Source: Nostoc sp. FACHB-152 | Lineage (GTDB): Bacteria; Cyanobacteriota; Cyanobacteriia; Cyanobacteriales; Nostocaceae | NCBI RefSeq assembly: GCF_014697475.1 | Contig: NZ_JACJRV010000044.1 | Span: 1-60,691 of the forward strand | Length of the DNA: 60,691 nt | Direction: 5' to 3' | In this document: one piece after another, positions 1-7,391 of the stretch | Layout: every line of letters begins with the position of its first letter | Position numbering within the stretch: position 1 is the first letter of the stretch | Program-made: the position numbers and the translations under genes | Notes under the pieces: generated by a model | Told to the model about the DNA's origin: nothing | The model's input: the letters and a program-made list of their open reading frames with translations, nothing else | The model's database searches: none

Positions 1-70
1 GATTCTGTTCAATGTGGTTCAGTATGTCGCACATTTTTCTGTGTAAAAAAAGCTTTCTGATGTTCTTTTA

Positions 71-619
71 TCACAGAATGATACTATTTTGGAGATGTCT
101 AATACGTGGGTTAAATTTGCTCAAAGAGCAAGCCTGCTGCCGTAATTGAACCAACTCTTGACCTTTAATTTGCTGAGGATTATAGCTAATAATCACGCCG
201 CCGTGTTCTAAATTGTGTACTAAAAATTCGTCGGCTGGTGGATATACATAAATGCCCCAAGCTGCTGGGTATGGGTAGTGTGGCCCGGAAGTTGGTGGAT
301 TGGAATTATTGGAATTATAGGTGACTGAAGTACCTACTTCTACGTGTTGTTGCCCCAAATCTGGGAAACGAAATCCCGGTAGTATTGTACCAGGGTATAC
401 CCCTGGCAATGGTGATTCAAGTGTCAATACGGGAAAGGTTTCGATTAAGCCGTTCCACTGGATTACGGAATTTGTCCTTGAACCAGAATTTGGAGTGGTA
501 CTTGGTTGCTGAGGAGATTCATGAGCGTTCCCAGGTAGATTTCCGAATAGTAGAGTTATGCTCAACGCACAGACTAAGCACAGTAACAACAAACCTGATT
601 TAGCAAGTTTAAGATTCAT
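71..619 (-). CDS. DUF3105 family secreted protein, C-terminus probably truncated
   Basis: The 182-residue product starts with a membrane or signal segment (about residues 8-26, LLLLCLVCALSITLLFG). It then carries the DUF3105 core: a PPTSGPHYPYPAAWGIY stretch and the FLVHNLEHGGVIISY motif with its conserved histidines. The function of this family is not established; the signal segment suggests export to the periplasm or thylakoid lumen. Family members normally continue past the NPRI position (residues 170-173) with a proline/arginine-rich strand. Here the reading ends after nine unrelated residues, and the DNA beyond (1-70) does not restore the frame. I infer a C-terminal truncation, perhaps by an old rearrangement near position 105. 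Family assignment is good; whether the product is still functional is unknown. Confidence 0.72.
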   Translation of the reverse strand: MNLKLAKSGLLLLCLVCALSITLLFGNLPGNAHESPQQPSTTPNSGSRTNSVIQWNGLIETFPVLTLESPLPGVYPGTILPGFRFPDLGQQHVEVGTSVTYNSNNSNPPTSGPHYPYPAAWGIYVYPPADEFLVHNLEHGGVIISYNPQQIKGQELVQLRQQACSLSKFNPRIRHLQNSIIL

Positions 620-1023
620 ATAATTTCTGCTCAGATGATAGAAACTGATTTAAACCAAATAATCGAAGTTAAATCTTCAGTTGTATTGCCGAAATTTTGA
701 GAAGCGATAGGCATTATCTAGCTATATAAAATACATCTGTTTGCTATTTAATAGAAAAATAGTTAATAATTTTACATAGGAAAGCATCTGTGCATAAGAA
801 CACAGTTTGGAAGCCAGAAATTTCATAATTGTAGTTGCTCTGATTAAGCTTTCGTTACATACTTTAGGAATTTTCTTGCTCACTTACTTCTGGCAAGAAG
901 TGTCATATAAATAAAGGAACAAAGTAGTTAATTATCAATAATTGTAAATTATATGATTCATACATCTAATATGCGGTCATAATATTTTTGATATTACTTA
1001 AGCGCAGTCAGACTCGCTGTGTA
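620..1023. other. AT-rich spacer with no recognised gene
   Basis: This stretch lies between the DUF3105 gene and the intron maturase remnant. I see no coding sequence with family similarity, no tRNA and no strong hairpin. It may contain older, unrecognisable parts of the group II intron whose tail follows. Confidence 0.5.
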
Positions 1024-1614
1024 AAACCCATACAAGTGCAAAGAAAGTGTAGCCCGTTTGATAATGGCTAGGTGTACTTTAGTTCTAATCTTGGTAAACA
1101 TCCTGAAGCCCTAACAAGAGTGGCAATACTCTTAAAAATGCAAAAAGGAAAGTTTACTTCTGTTGACTATTTTTGCTTTCAACATGAAGACTTGATGGAA
1201 GTGGACTATAAAATTCCGCATTCCAAAGACGGTAATTATAGTTACGACAACCTTCAATTAACGTGAGTTCGACAGATATCAAGAACCCCTCTCCAAACCT
1301 CTCCCCCACAGGTGGAGAGGCTTTGAAAATATGATTTTTTCATTTAAAACTAGCAAGATTTTGCCCCTCTCCGCGTCGGAGCGAAAAGTTGAGCCAGTGC
1401 GTTGGACGGGTTTCCCGGCTTAAAGCAACTGGCGTTGCGCGTCCGGGTTTCCCGGCGCAAAACTTTTCAAGACAGAGGGGTTGGGGAGAGGTTCATCGAA
1501 CTCACGTTCAATTACTTCATGAACAATTGCCACGATGCTAATACGGCAGCAAATTTATCTGCCGCCATAGTTTCAAAAATAAATGAGGATTATCTCAACC
1601 TTAATCCCTTTTAA
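1024..1614 (+). pseudogene. Group II intron maturase/reverse transcriptase, C-terminal HNH remnant split by a MITE
   Basis: The plus strand at 1024-1260 reads like the end of a group II intron-encoded protein. It shows a PIQVQRKCSPFDNG segment, an in-frame TAG (1069-1071), then VYFSSNLGKHPE, RVAILLKMQKGK and the HNH-like EDLMEVDYKIP...YDNLQL. Intact relatives have EVDHIIP and NLQLLHRHCHD. The text resumes after the 1261-1507 insertion as QLLHEQ and, one frame over, CHDANTAANLSA, ending at 1614. The decay is therefore multiple: lost N-terminus, a stop codon, a His-to-Tyr change in the HNH motif, an insertion and a frameshift. In a live intron this region binds intron RNA and cuts the target strand; here it is dead. 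The reverse transcriptase domains themselves are not in the window. Confidence 0.8.
1261..1507. mobile_element. 247-bp MITE with terminal inverted repeats and 7-bp target duplication
   Basis: The element starts ACGTGAGTTCGA and ends with its exact reverse complement TCGAACTCACGT. It is flanked on both sides by TCAATTA (1254-1260 and 1508-1514), which rejoins the split maturase remnant when one copy is removed. It encodes no transposase. The interior holds palindromic GC-rich pieces such as GGGTTTCCCGG and a CCCCTCTCC-type repeat. A second copy lies inverted at 60555 to the window end. It must be mobilised in trans by a transposase that is not in this window. Confidence 0.88.
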
Positions 1615-1651
1615 ATGGAAATTTATAGGTGTGCTGGTCAAGTACCAAATT

Positions 1652-1706
1652 GCTGAGGAGGCGTGTGAAATTAAAGTTTCATACAAGGTTTTGTAACCTC
1701 CTCAGC
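1652..1706 (+). ncRNA. Nested hairpin, possible degenerate group II intron domain V
   Basis: Outer arms GCTGAGGAGG (1652-1661) and CCTCCTCAGC (1697-1706) pair perfectly. Inside them GTGTGAAA pairs with TTTCATAC. The order GAG-x-C-GTGTGAAA-loop-TTTCATAC-AAGGTTTT resembles the small catalytic hairpin that follows the maturase gene in group II introns, and the distance to the maturase tail fits. The first-strand catalytic AGC would be changed to AGG. The alternative is an unrelated terminator hairpin. Confidence 0.4.
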
Positions 1707-1791
1707 GAGGTGAGTCTTTGACTTAGGCATCCAAACTAATGCCTAAATACTCAATTTAATCAAATCGTCAACTAAATTTTTGGAGAGCATT

Positions 1792-2076
1792 ATGTTGGAA
1801 AGCATAGATACCAATGACCAACTTTTTTTCACGAATATCAATGATGAGGAAGCAGCCAATACAGTAGGGGGAGTTGACTGGGTATCAGAATCTTATGGCT
1901 CAGTGCCATCAGATGCTATTCTCGCTGGGTATGAAAATGATGGTAGCCCTCTCTATATATGCCGAGCTTTTTACAATGAGGGTTTACATCCGGGGAAAGT
2001 GGTTGGTGAGAATTGCAACATTGGTTGGGGAGGACAAGAGATTAGTCTGCCTTACTATGAAGTATTAGTGTACTAG
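1792..2076 (+). CDS. DM9-domain (DUF3421) peptide with double-glycine leader
   Basis: I start at ATG 1792, seven bases after GGAG, rather than at the in-frame TTG 1780, giving 94 residues. Residues 1-27 are acidic and end in EEAANTVGG, which resembles the leader of peptides cut after Gly-Gly by C39-peptidase ABC exporters. The remainder is one DM9 repeat: SVPSDAILAGYENDGSPLY, CRAF, HPGKV, NIGWGGQEI and a YYEVLVY end. DM9 domains occur in lectin-like and pore-forming proteins of animals and in some bacteria. Export and carbohydrate binding are inferences. No exporter or modification enzyme lies next to it. It follows the dead intron directly and has its own ribosome binding site. Confidence 0.75.
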   Translation: MLESIDTNDQLFFTNINDEEAANTVGGVDWVSESYGSVPSDAILAGYENDGSPLYICRAFYNEGLHPGKVVGENCNIGWGGQEISLPYYEVLVY

Positions 2077-2088
2077 TGGGTCAAATTA

Positions 2089-2126
2089 ATGTGAGTCTGC
2101 AACTTGCCTTCGTTGTAGACTCACGT
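2089..2126. mobile_element. Mini inverted-repeat element related to the 1261-1507 MITE ends
   Basis: ATGTGAGTCTGCAAC (2089-2103) and GTTGTAGACTCACGT (2112-2126) are inverted copies with two mismatches and an 8-base loop. They are flanked by TCAAATTA on the left and CAAATTA on the right. The outer bases AYGTGAGT and the ATTA flank match the larger MITE. It could equally serve as the transcription stop of the DM9 gene. Confidence 0.5.
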
Positions 2127-2155
2127 CAAATTAAATAGTTTACCAAAAGGCGAGC

Positions 2156-2181
2156 GAAGGAGCTGCCGACGCAGCTCCTTC
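2156..2181. terminator. Hairpin between convergent DM9 and pstB genes
   Basis: GAAGGAGCTGC and GCAGCTCCTTC form an 11-bp perfect stem with a 4-base loop. There is no clear T-run on either side. The position between two convergent genes suggests a shared transcription stop. Confidence 0.55.
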
Positions 2182-2240
2182 ACTCCCTATTAAAATGATG
2201 ATGATTGCAAATTAGCTCCCCTGCTCCCGAAGTTACCCTA

Positions 2241-3026
2241 CTACCCCCTGATACCCATCACATAAGCGGCAGTTAGTGTATGTTGGGGAGACTCAAAAAT
2301 TTGCTCTACGGAACCTGACTCAATCAGAAGTCCTATGCCATCTTGTACCCAAAATAGAGCGACTTTATCGGCGATGCGTTTGGCTTGCGCTAGATTATGA
2401 GTCACTATCAGTAGTGTATAACGCGATCGCAAGCTGGCAATTAAATCTTCAACCACGCCACCAGAAATCGGATCGAGGGCGCTACAAGGTTCATCTAATA
2501 ATAAAACTTCTGGTTTCAAACCCAAAGCCCTAGCAATACACAGACGTTGCTGCTGTCCTCCAGATAAGGCCAATGCAGATGTCTGCAATCGGTCTTTCAC
2601 CTCATCCCACAGTCCAACATCTTGCAGAGTAGTTTCGATAATTGCGTCAATTTCGTTTCGGTCACGGATACCATGTTCGCGCAATGGTAACTCTAAGTTT
2701 TTCCAAATAGATAAAGGAAAAGGATTAGGCTTTTGAAATATCATACCAACTCTGCGCCGTAGTGCGATCGCATCTATCTTCGGATGCAGCACATCCCAAT
2801 TACCAAGGCGAATTTCCCCTGTAACTCGACACTGCGGAATTAAATCTGTCAGCCGATTCAAACAACTTAAAAAGCTGGTTTTGCCACAACCAGAAGGCCC
2901 CACCAAAGCCATAATTTCCCCAGCATAAATATCAAGATTGACATGAGCAAAGGCTGTTTTTCTCCCGTACTGTAAAGTCAGGTTTCTTGTTTGAATCAAG
3001 GCTTGAGATTCCGGCAGTTTCATCAA
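2241..3026 (-). CDS. pstB: Phosphate ABC transporter ATP-binding protein
   Basis: The 261-residue ATPase powers phosphate uptake by the Pst complex from the cytoplasmic face. It shows Walker A GPSGCGKT, the PstB-typical MIFQKPNPFP, the signature LSGGQQQR, Walker B VLLLDEPCSALDP and the switch histidine in LIVTHN. Length is normal for PstB. It is the last gene of arsR-pstS-pstC-pstA-pstB and overlaps the pstA stop by 4 bases, so translation is probably coupled. Either of the two initial methionines could start it. The upstream arsR gene suggests control by an arsenic- or metal-sensing repressor rather than only by phosphate starvation; that is inference. Confidence 0.95.
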   Translation of the reverse strand: MMKLPESQALIQTRNLTLQYGRKTAFAHVNLDIYAGEIMALVGPSGCGKTSFLSCLNRLTDLIPQCRVTGEIRLGNWDVLHPKIDAIALRRRVGMIFQKPNPFPLSIWKNLELPLREHGIRDRNEIDAIIETTLQDVGLWDEVKDRLQTSALALSGGQQQRLCIARALGLKPEVLLLDEPCSALDPISGGVVEDLIASLRSRYTLLIVTHNLAQAKRIADKVALFWVQDGIGLLIESGSVEQIFESPQHTLTAAYVMGIRG

Positions 3027-3859
3027 GTAATAATTCTCCTATGTAACCATTTTTCAGCCATCCATGCTGCCGTGCCATTAATTAACAACAGCATTAGCAG
3101 CAATACCAAAGCAGAGGCGTAAGCATTGGCATCTCCGCCTGATACGTTCAGCGACAAATCATAAATATGAATCGAAAGGGCGCGTCCAGAATCTAATAAT
3201 GATTCCGGCATTCTATCTACATAACCACTAGTAAAAATTAAAGCAGCTGTTTCGGCGATCGCACGACCAATACTAAGTACCAATCCCACAATTAAACCTG
3301 GGACTGCCGCAGGTAATAATAAATTCCATAACGTCGCCATCCGTGAAAAGCCCAAGGCTGCGCCTCCCACTCTATACTCGTTAGATACAGCCCGAAACCC
3401 TTCTTCTGTAGAGCGAATCAGGATAGGTAGCACCATACAAGCTAAGGTTAACCCGCCTGAGAGAATCGAAAATCCTAAGCCCAAAACTTTGCAGAAAAAG
3501 ACATTGCCAAATAATCCAAACACGATGGAAGGGATACCCGCCAACACATCTAAACTGCGACGTACCAAGCCACCAAAAAAACTGTCAGTAGGGGTGAATT
3601 CTGCCAATAATATTGCTGTCCCCACGCCAATTGGTAGGGAAACCCCCATACACACCAGCATAATTAGCAAGGTAGACACGAGAATAGGGGCAATTCCGCC
3701 TTCTCTACCAGCGTTTAGGGGTGCAGTTGTCAGAAACGTCCAGGAAAAATGCCCAATTCCATGCCAAAAAATATTACTAAGTATCCACCCAAAAACACCT
3801 GTCACCAAGGCAGCGTTTGCCCAAACAATGATGGTTGCTAGCCAATCTTTTCTAACCAT
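3023..3859 (-). CDS. pstA: Phosphate ABC transporter permease PstA
   Basis: The product is a 278-residue inner-membrane permease of the Pst phosphate importer. It shows about six hydrophobic segments, an early WTFLTTAP, the conserved DVLAGIPSIVFGLFG cytoplasmic loop and the EEGFR...YRVGGAALGFSRMATLW coupling region that contacts PstB. Its start overlaps the pstC end by 8 bases and its end overlaps the pstB start by 4 bases, a tight operon. Together with PstC it forms the channel. Confidence 0.94.
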   Translation of the reverse strand: MVRKDWLATIIVWANAALVTGVFGWILSNIFWHGIGHFSWTFLTTAPLNAGREGGIAPILVSTLLIMLVCMGVSLPIGVGTAILLAEFTPTDSFFGGLVRRSLDVLAGIPSIVFGLFGNVFFCKVLGLGFSILSGGLTLACMVLPILIRSTEEGFRAVSNEYRVGGAALGFSRMATLWNLLLPAAVPGLIVGLVLSIGRAIAETAALIFTSGYVDRMPESLLDSGRALSIHIYDLSLNVSGGDANAYASALVLLLMLLLINGTAAWMAEKWLHRRIIT

Positions 3860-4730
3860 AAATTTTCCCCTGGCTGATAACTTCAGCCACAGCCACTAAC
3901 AGCACAATCAATCCCATCAATACCAAACCACTGACAAATAAGGCTGAACGATGATCCCCTGTGGCATAAGCCATTTCTAAGGCAATATTCGCTGTGAGAG
4001 TGCGAATTGGGTCAAATATCCCTTTAGGGGTCTGCACTACATTGCCGCATACCATGAGAACTGCCATAGTTTCACCAATGGCGCGGCCTGTTTCTAAAAT
4101 TATGCCAGTGAACAATCCCGATTTTGCTGCCGGAAATACAATTTGGCGGATAGTCGCCCAACGAGATAATCCCAAAGCCGCCGCGCCTTGCAGGTAAGAA
4201 GCGGGAACTTTTGCCAAACTTGCATCAGCTACCAAAGCAGCTGTTGGCATAATCATGATTGTCAGAATGGCAATACCTGCGAGTAAACTTTGTCCAGGGG
4301 GATGATTTTTAGCGATCAGGGGAACTAACACTACCAATCCCCAAAAGCCGTAGACTACGGAAGGTATACCTGCGAGTAATTCAATTAAACGACGATAAAG
4401 AGAAGCTAGAAGCGATGGAGCGTAAAATTGGCAAAATAGGGCAGATAAAATGCCTATAGGTGTGGCAATCAGCACAGAACTAAACACTACTAGGAGTGTA
4501 CCCCACAACATTGGCACGAGGTTATAGAGTCCGGCGGTGGGGTTCCAAGAGGAATCAGTAAAAAAGTGCTTGATCCCAACATCTTTGATAACTGGTAAGG
4601 ATTCTAAAATCAAAAATCCGACGATTAATAGAGCGATCGCGCCTGCTATGATTGCCAAAAAGCGCAATATCCAAACTAACCAGCCATCATTTTGAAACCA
4701 CGACAAAGTTTTGCTTTTGAACAATATCAT
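3852..4730 (-). CDS. pstC: Phosphate ABC transporter permease PstC
   Basis: The product is a 292-residue membrane permease, partner of PstA. It shows the FFTDSSWNPTAGLYNLVPML segment typical of PstC, the ELLAGIPSVVYGFWGLVVL loop and the YLQGAAALGLSRWATI coupling helix. The chosen ATG lies 44 bases inside pstS, a long overlap. A TTG at 4706 would shorten the overlap, but the ATG preserves a normal N-terminal tail before the first membrane helix. The overlap implies coupled translation with the binding protein. Confidence 0.93.
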   Translation of the reverse strand: MILFKSKTLSWFQNDGWLVWILRFLAIIAGAIALLIVGFLILESLPVIKDVGIKHFFTDSSWNPTAGLYNLVPMLWGTLLVVFSSVLIATPIGILSALFCQFYAPSLLASLYRRLIELLAGIPSVVYGFWGLVVLVPLIAKNHPPGQSLLAGIAILTIMIMPTAALVADASLAKVPASYLQGAAALGLSRWATIRQIVFPAAKSGLFTGIILETGRAIGETMAVLMVCGNVVQTPKGIFDPIRTLTANIALEMAYATGDHRSALFVSGLVLMGLIVLLVAVAEVISQGKIYG

Positions 4731-5538
4731 TTACCTGTTGTGATTGCGCGAAGTCAAGAAATTCTTTTGCTAGTCCTTGGGGTGCAGTTTTCATTACCAA
4801 GTTTAACGGGCGGGAAATCGGAAAAGTACCATTCTGCACATTTGCAGTTATGGCTGCTACACCATTAACAGGAAGCAACTTAATCGGTACTTTATTCGCT
4901 ACACTATATTCTGCTGCACCAATAGAAACATAAGCGATCGCATTGGGATTTCCTTCTAGAGTTTTAATTCCCTGTTCATTGTCACCAATTACTATTTGAG
5001 CTTTAATATCGGTGTTTTTCAATTTGAAGTAATGAGTGAATAACTCTAAAGTTGAACGTCCTTCCGCTTTATTCACAACAGTAATCGTTCCTGGCTTACC
5101 TCCCACCTGCTGCCAATTATTCACTTTGCCAGTATAAATATTGACAACTTGCTGATTGCTTAGAGCTGGCACAGGATTATCTTTGTGAACAATTACTGTC
5201 ACACCATCACGAGCAATAGTAAAGCTCCTTAAATCCTTTTCCTCTGGTTTCAACTCCCGCGAAACCATACCAATATCCGCCACACCTTGGCGTGCATCCG
5301 CAATTCCACGAGAAGAACCACCCGACTGTACATCTATTCGCACACCCTGATGCTGAGATTCAAAACGTTTCCCAATTTCTGCCGCTAAGGGTGCTACCGT
5401 ACTAGAGCCAGTTAATATAAGTTTTCCCTGTAGTTGAGTTGTCTTGCTACTTGCAGCGTTGTTTGGTGAAGCACAACCTTGTAGCCACAAGCAGCCAACC
5501 AACCCTGCAACTATCATCCAAATTTGTGAATGTTTCAT
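4687..5538 (-). CDS. pstS: Phosphate-binding lipoprotein PstS
   Basis: The 283-residue periplasmic binding protein of the Pst importer has a lipobox, LQGC with Cys22, after a hydrophobic signal, so it is probably lipid-anchored. Phosphate-contact motifs are visible: GSSTVAPL, SGGSSRG and the DIGMVSRE segment. The short PstS form is typical of Pst systems without the long SphX-like extension. The 64-base gap to arsR upstream contains a repeat rich in CCTCTGCG and no obvious separate promoter, so co-transcription with arsR is likely. Confidence 0.93.
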   Translation of the reverse strand: MKHSQIWMIVAGLVGCLWLQGCASPNNAASSKTTQLQGKLILTGSSTVAPLAAEIGKRFESQHQGVRIDVQSGGSSRGIADARQGVADIGMVSRELKPEEKDLRSFTIARDGVTVIVHKDNPVPALSNQQVVNIYTGKVNNWQQVGGKPGTITVVNKAEGRSTLELFTHYFKLKNTDIKAQIVIGDNEQGIKTLEGNPNAIAYVSIGAAEYSVANKVPIKLLPVNGVAAITANVQNGTFPISRPLNLVMKTAPQGLAKEFLDFAQSQQVNDIVQKQNFVVVSK

Positions 5539-5602
5539 TTGTCAAAACCCCTCTTTAACTCTTCGCTGTGCGTCCTCTGCGCCTCTGCGGTTCGTAAAAA
5601 AG

Positions 5603-5902
5603 CTAGATAAACGAGAGAATGCAACAGCCGAGGTTAAGAGCCTTATTTGTCGTTACCTCTACCTCTGGAGCCAAACTATAAAGAATTGCTTTACCATCGC
5701 GCTGTTGAACTACTAACTTTGCTCTACGTAGAACTTGTAAATGATGAGACAGTAGACTTTGTTCTAAATTTAAAATGGCATTGATTTCCCCTACATACTT
5801 AGGGCCTTCATCCATCAATATTTCCAATACTCTTAGACGCGTCTCATCTGCTAAAACTTTCAGAATTTTTACGCAATTAACCTGCACGCGTGTTGTATCC
5901 AT
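5603..5902 (-). CDS. ArsR/SmtB-family winged-helix repressor
   Basis: The product is a 99-residue ArsR/SmtB regulator: LKVLADETRLRVLEIL at the N-terminus and SLLSHHLQVLRRAKLV as the recognition helix. It lacks the ELCVCDL arsenic-binding motif of classical ArsR. Instead it has Cys10 near the N-terminus and a vicinal pair Cys93-Cys94 near the C-terminus (LGCC). A C-terminal cysteine pair is used for As(III) in the Acidithiobacillus ferrooxidans ArsR, so a thiol ligand for arsenite or a metal is plausible. It is the first gene of the pst cluster and has a matching operator 38 bases upstream, so it probably represses itself and pstSCAB. Confidence 0.88.
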   Translation of the reverse strand: MDTTRVQVNCVKILKVLADETRLRVLEILMDEGPKYVGEINAILNLEQSLLSHHLQVLRRAKLVVQQRDGKAILYSLAPEVEVTTNKALNLGCCILSFI

Positions 5903-5940
5903 TCATCTAATTGTATGAGTCATTATTTATTAATGCCAAT

Positions 5941-5964
5941 TCATATGAAAATTTATTCATATCA
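5941..5964. promoter_or_regulatory. ArsR/SmtB-type operator upstream of arsR-pst
   Basis: ATATGAA (5943-5949) and TTCATAT (5956-5962) are perfect inverted arms around six AT bases. They contain TGAA-N6-TTCA, the core of SmtB/ArsR operators, and the symmetry extends to 5941/5964 with one mismatch. The site lies 38 bases before the arsR start codon, where promoter elements are expected. Confidence 0.7.
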
Positions 5965-6470
5965 AGCCTCAAAATAAACTCTCGTATTGCTTGTATTTTA
6001 AGTTTCTCTTAAATTAATACCTGTGCCAGGGTACGAAGGTGAGTTGATGTATTAACCCCTTTTCTCGGATGCTTGGCAAAAACAATAATTCATCAAAACT
6101 CCTTTAAGGTTTCCCGCGTTTTTTAAAGTATTGCCTGCAATATAAAGGGTTTGAGTTTCAAACTACGTTGTAATCTAAACGCTCAGATCTTGATGATTTT
6201 GCTAGTTTTGTCAAAATTGTTATAGGCTCTTATTTTAGCAAAAGTATTGTTTATTAAAAAGTTTTCGTCAATTTATTCAAAATATTTGACTTTTTACGAT
6301 ATTTTACGGATGTCATACTTTATACCAAAAAATATAGTGTTGGACAAGTGTAATTTATCTCCCTAAATTCTTAGAGGGGATATAAAAACAGCGATGCCTT
6401 AACGAGCAAAGCAATCACTTTATCTGGCTAATAACTGAGTAATTTACGGTATTTTTAGAATAATAAGCTT
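5965..6470. other. AT-rich divergent spacer
   Basis: This spacer separates the arsR operator from the collagen-like gene. It should hold the promoters of both divergent units. I see no further gene or strong hairpin. Confidence 0.5.
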
Positions 6471-7277
6471 ATGAAGCTCTTAAAAGCTCTTGGAGCAGTT
6501 GGATTTGTTTCATCTGTGGCTACTTGTATTAATATTGCAGGTGAACCTGTATTTGCAGCTTGCAATCCATTCGGATGTTCCCAATCCACTGTTGCAGAAT
6601 GTAATCCTTTTGGTTGCCCACAAGCACCAATGGGACAAGCATGTACACCATTTGGTTGTCCACAGTCGCCTCAACCTCAACAAACCAATACTATCAACGT
6701 ACCAACTGGAATGCCTGGAATGCCTGGAATGCCTGGAATGCCTGGAATGACTGGAATGCCTGGAATGACTGGAATGCCTGGAATGCCTGGAATGACTGGA
6801 ATGCCTGGAATGACTGGAATGCCTGGAATGACTGGAATGACTGGAATGACTGGAATGCCTGGAATGACTGGAATGCCTGGAATGACTGGAATGCCTGGAA
6901 TGAATGGAATGCCTGGAATGAATGGAATGCCACAGCAATCAGGAACTCAGGTTCCTGTTAACCAAGGTTACAACTTAGTGGGTGGTGTTTGGTTTGGCCC
7001 CGATGGTAAGCCTGTTTCATCTGATCGTCGTCCGGGAGAAGACCAAGCCTCTTGCATCGCTAGAGTTCGCTTCTATACTCTAGAAGCATATTCCCGCTCC
7101 GAAACACGCGGTGATTATAGATACAATCGCCCAAGTTTTCTTACTGTACAGCAAATGTACAGTGCTGGATTAGATAATAGAGGTGGTGTATTCGATGGAG
7201 AAAAATGGCGTGGTTCTCAGCCCCAAGTCACCTTAACAGTTATGGACTCCCAGGAAGCTACAATTCGTTGTCGCTAA
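6471..7277 (+). CDS. Secreted collagen-like (Gly-Met-Pro/Thr) repeat protein
   Basis: The 268-residue product has four parts. Residues 1-29 are a signal peptide ending PVFA before ACNP. Residues 30-70 hold three C-x-PFGC-x-Q units (ACNPFGCSQ, ECNPFGCPQ, ACTPFGCPQ). Residues 80-154 are 25 perfect Gly-Met-X triplets (X is Pro, Thr or Asn). A C-terminal domain follows with GPDGKPVSS, PGEDQASCIARVRFYT and a final Cys before the end (TIRCR). The Gly-X-Y periodicity resembles collagen-like proteins, although Met in position X is unusual. The six N-terminal cysteines may cross-link chains. A cell-surface or sheath role is inferred. The gene stands alone and is followed by a strong terminator. I found no named family for it. 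Confidence 0.8.
   Translation: MKLLKALGAVGFVSSVATCINIAGEPVFAACNPFGCSQSTVAECNPFGCPQAPMGQACTPFGCPQSPQPQQTNTINVPTGMPGMPGMPGMPGMTGMPGMTGMPGMPGMTGMPGMTGMPGMTGMTGMTGMPGMTGMPGMTGMPGMNGMPGMNGMPQQSGTQVPVNQGYNLVGGVWFGPDGKPVSSDRRPGEDQASCIARVRFYTLEAYSRSETRGDYRYNRPSFLTVQQMYSAGLDNRGGVFDGEKWRGSQPQVTLTVMDSQEATIRCR
6708..6932 (+). repeat. 9-bp tandem repeat, 25 units, coding
   Basis: Twenty-five in-frame units of GGAATGCCT or GGAATGACT (last ones GGAATGAAT and GGAATGCCA) encode Gly-Met-Pro/Thr/Asn. Near-identity at the DNA level means copy number can change by slippage without loss of frame. Confidence 0.95.
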
Positions 7278-7352
7278 TTGTAGCTTGAAGGATAAAGAGA
7301 ACGAACTTATCCTTCACAACCTCGGTAGTTAAAATATCCTTGACTAGAAATT

Positions 7353-7391
7353 GGGTGTAGACCTTCACAAGTCTACACCCATACTTTTTTT
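7353..7391. terminator. Terminator of the collagen-like gene
   Basis: GGGTGTAGAC (7353-7362) and GTCTACACCC (7371-7380) form a perfect 10-bp stem with an 8-base loop, followed by ATACTTTTTTT. It is a classic Rho-independent terminator for the plus-strand gene, and it touches the 3' end of the convergent desaturase-SDR gene. Confidence 0.85.

Noticed and set aside
6510-6938. Long minus-strand frames opposite the Gly-Met-Pro repeat
   Set aside because: Mirror products of the 9-bp repeat; the plus-strand gene has the signal peptide, domains and terminator.
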